Shown: one piece after another, positions 15,972 through 17,148 of the stretch
How positions within the stretch are numbered: the stretch's first letter is position 1
How the letters are laid out: each line of letters begins with the position of its first letter
NCBI GenBank assembly: GCA_035513135.1
Contig: DATKCQ010000126.1
Coordinates: 1-17,148 of the forward strand
Direction: 5' to 3'
DNA from: Thermohalobaculum sp035513135
Lineage (GTDB): Bacteria; Pseudomonadota; Alphaproteobacteria; Rhodobacterales; Rhodobacteraceae
Length of the DNA stretch: 17,148 bases
The notes under the pieces: generated by a model
What the model was told of the DNA's origin: nothing
The model's database searches: none
What the model saw: only the letters and a program-made list of their open reading frames with translations
Made by a program: the position numbers and the translations under genes

Positions 15972-16892
15972 TCACATCCCGGCCTGCGCACGGCAGTAGC
16001 GGGCCACGTCGGCATGGGTGGCGAACCACACGCCGGCGTGGCTGCGCATGTAGCGGATGAGCTCCTCGAGAATCTGCACGCGCGAGCGGTGGCCGACGAA
16101 GTGCGGGTGCATGGTCAGCAGGAACAGCCCGTCCTCCTCGTAGGCGCCGTCGAACTCGCGCATGAACACCTCGAGCACGCCCGAGGGTGGCGTGTACGGC
16201 CTGAGCCCCGTGAAGCGGTCCATGTTCCAGTAGGGTGCGTCGTCGCGGATCCACTCGACGGGCAGCTCGACCACGCCGGTCGGCTCGCCCTCCTCGAGGA
16301 TCTCGTAGGGGTCGTCGTCGGCCATCAGCGAGCTGTCGTAGATCAGCCCCATCTCGCGGGTGATTGCCAGCGTGTGCGCGCTGAAATCCCACGACGGCGT
16401 GCGGATGCCCACCGGCCGCTGGCCGGAAATCTCCTCGAGTTTGTCGGCGGCGCGCATTTGTAGGTCGCGCTCGTCCTCGGGCGGCAGGGCGCTGTTGAGC
16501 TCGTGGATCCAGCTGTGGATGCCGATCTCGTGGCCCCCGGCGACCACGCGGCGCTGCTCGTCGGGATGAATCATGGCGACCACGGCCGGCACGAAGAACG
16601 TCGCCGGCACGCCGTAGGTCTCGAGGATCTTCAGGATGCGCGGCATCGCCGCGCGGGCGCCGTACTCTCCCTGCGAAAGCTTGCCCGGCGAGCTCTGTCC
16701 CCAGCGCAGCGTCTGCGTCTCGTGATCCGAGTCGAAGGATAGCGCCACGGCGCAGCGCGCACCGTCCTTCCACGCCGCCGGCTTCAGCGAGCGCCCGGCG
16801 CGGATCTTCTCGACGATCGGGCGCCAGCGTTCCTCGGGCCAGGTCCAGGCATCGGGCTGATCGGGCAGGGGGCTGTCGGCGCGCTTGTTCAT
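15972..16892 (-). CDS. Polysaccharide-deacetylase superfamily hydrolase, PuuE/cyclic-imidase-like
   Basis: A 306-residue NodB-fold protein without signal peptide, so probably cytoplasmic. The first motif is LSFDSDHET (51-59, with Asp54 and Asp56) instead of the TFDDG of true polysaccharide deacetylases. The metal-binding HSWIH is at 126-130, RTPSWDFS at 164-171 and TMHPHFVGHRSR at 250-261. This pattern and the length match the branch that includes PuuE-type allantoinase, bacterial cyclic imide hydrolase and the peptidoglycan-deacetylase-like HpPgdA, not secreted chitin-type enzymes. The start at 16892 is chosen because GGAG lies about 7 nt upstream. Upstream in-frame starts lie in repeat-rich non-coding DNA. 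Its place beside a hydantoinase-family operon suggests ring-amide hydrolysis; that is inference. Confidence 0.88.
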   Translation of the reverse strand: MNKRADSPLPDQPDAWTWPEERWRPIVEKIRAGRSLKPAAWKDGARCAVALSFDSDHETQTLRWGQSSPGKLSQGEYGARAAMPRILKILETYGVPATFFVPAVVAMIHPDEQRRVVAGGHEIGIHSWIHELNSALPPEDERDLQMRAADKLEEISGQRPVGIRTPSWDFSAHTLAITREMGLIYDSSLMADDDPYEILEEGEPTGVVELPVEWIRDDAPYWNMDRFTGLRPYTPPSGVLEVFMREFDGAYEEDGLFLLTMHPHFVGHRSRVQILEELIRYMRSHAGVWFATHADVARYCRAQAGM

Positions 16893-16975
16893 CCTTGTCT
16901 CCGCAATGAAGGGCGATGATGGTCCGGGAGCTCCCCGGTGCGAGCCAGCATCGGTCCGATCACGCGCAACTTCAA

Positions 16976-17001
16976 GCCGGCGCGGCCCTTCCCGCGCCGG
17001 C
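16976..17001. other. Perfect 10-bp stem-loop upstream of the deacetylase-like gene
   Basis: GCCGGCGCGG (16976-16985) and CCGCGCCGGC (16992-17001) pair exactly around a six-base loop. It lies 83 bp before the ATG at 16892, with no T-run on either side. Between it and the gene, at 16924-16938, is a further short near-palindrome around GGGAGCTCCC. It could be the end of a transcript arriving from the right, a regulator site, or part of the neighbouring repeat cluster. Confidence 0.45.
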
Positions 17002-17007
17002 AGTCCG

Positions 17008-17029
17008 CGCAGCCGGTTCGCAGCCGGTT
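17008..17029. repeat. Two tandem copies of an 11-bp unit
   Basis: CGCAGCCGGTT occurs twice in direct succession (17008-17018 and 17019-17029). It lies between the stem-loop at 16976-17001 and the inverted palindrome pair at 17047-17144, in DNA without a credible gene. Confidence 0.7.
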
Positions 17030-17046
17030 CTTCGGGTCGTAGCGAC

Positions 17047-17144
17047 GTAGGGTGCGCATTCATGCGCACCGCACCTCCGGCGCCCGCTCAAGATCGACCC
17101 GGGCGGCTTGCCCCGCCAATGGTGCGCACAAGTGCGCACCCTAC
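17047..17144. repeat. REPIN-like element: two palindromes in opposite orientation
   Basis: The left 24-bp unit (17047-17070) is GTAG plus the hairpin GGTGCGCA-TTCA-TGCGCACC. The right unit (17121-17144) is the hairpin GGTGCGCAC-AA-GTGCGCACC plus CTAC. Read on the other strand, the right unit matches the left one at 21 of 24 positions. The three differences all fall in or next to the loop. The outward ends GTAGGG and CCCTAC define a symmetric 98-bp element with a 50-bp spacer. Two REP-like hairpins in inverted orientation are the definition of a REPIN, a short non-autonomous element moved by a host-encoded REP-associated transposase. No such transposase is in the window. Confidence 0.7.
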
Positions 17145-17148
17145 CCGA

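Noticed and set aside
16893..17069. Upstream N-terminal extension of the deacetylase-like protein
   Set aside because: The frame stays open to 17069, but the extra part runs through a stem-loop, a tandem repeat and the REPIN-like unit, and has no family similarity. A good ribosome binding site supports the ATG at 16892.

Overview
The window is a very GC-rich (roughly 70 %), densely coded stretch of bacterial chromosome. Coding regions show strong third-position G/C bias. Short overlaps of the ATGA and TAATG type, tight operons, and the mix of peptide-type ABC transporter, IclR regulator, split hydantoinase/oxoprolinase subunits and several short-chain dehydrogenases fit a metabolically versatile Alphaproteobacterium, perhaps Rhodobacterales. 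That taxonomic guess rests on gene style only. No rRNA, tRNA, CRISPR, transposase or phage gene was seen.

Layout. (1) 1-129: the N-terminus of a small membrane protein on the minus strand, cut by the window edge, followed by a palindrome-rich gap to 346. (2) 347-8743, minus strand: a probable eight-gene operon. In transcription order it holds an SDR oxidoreductase, a periplasmic substrate-binding protein, two permeases, two ABC ATPases (a complete Opp/Dpp-type importer), a second SDR and a YqjM-like flavin ene-reductase. (3) 8744-8866: a short AT-rich divergent promoter region with palindromes. (4) 8867-14468, plus strand: IclR regulator, hyuA, hyuB and a third SDR, with 4-nt overlaps or gaps of a few bases. 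(5) 14503-16892, minus strand, convergent with the previous operon: an FMO-like flavoprotein and, upstream of it, a PuuE/cyclic-imidase-like member of the polysaccharide deacetylase superfamily. (6) 16893-17148: a non-coding stretch with a perfect stem-loop, a small tandem repeat and a 98-bp REPIN-like inverted pair of palindromes.

How the genes may work together (inference). The importer would bring in a peptide-like or cyclic amide compound. The ATP-dependent HyuA/HyuB pair would open or hydrolyse an otherwise stable amide, lactam or hydantoin-type bond. The PuuE-like hydrolase could attack a related ring amide. The ene-reductase, the FMO-like protein and the three SDRs would carry out redox steps on the carbon skeleton. 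The IclR protein, encoded at the head of the hyu operon and divergent from the transporter operon, is the natural candidate for controlling both. The substrate cannot be read from the sequence. The combination looks like a catabolic island whose compound has not been assigned. Most individual families are well known; the less ordinary items are the long C-terminal tail of HyuB, the strong stem-loop inside the transporter operon, the compact divergent promoter and the REPIN-like element.
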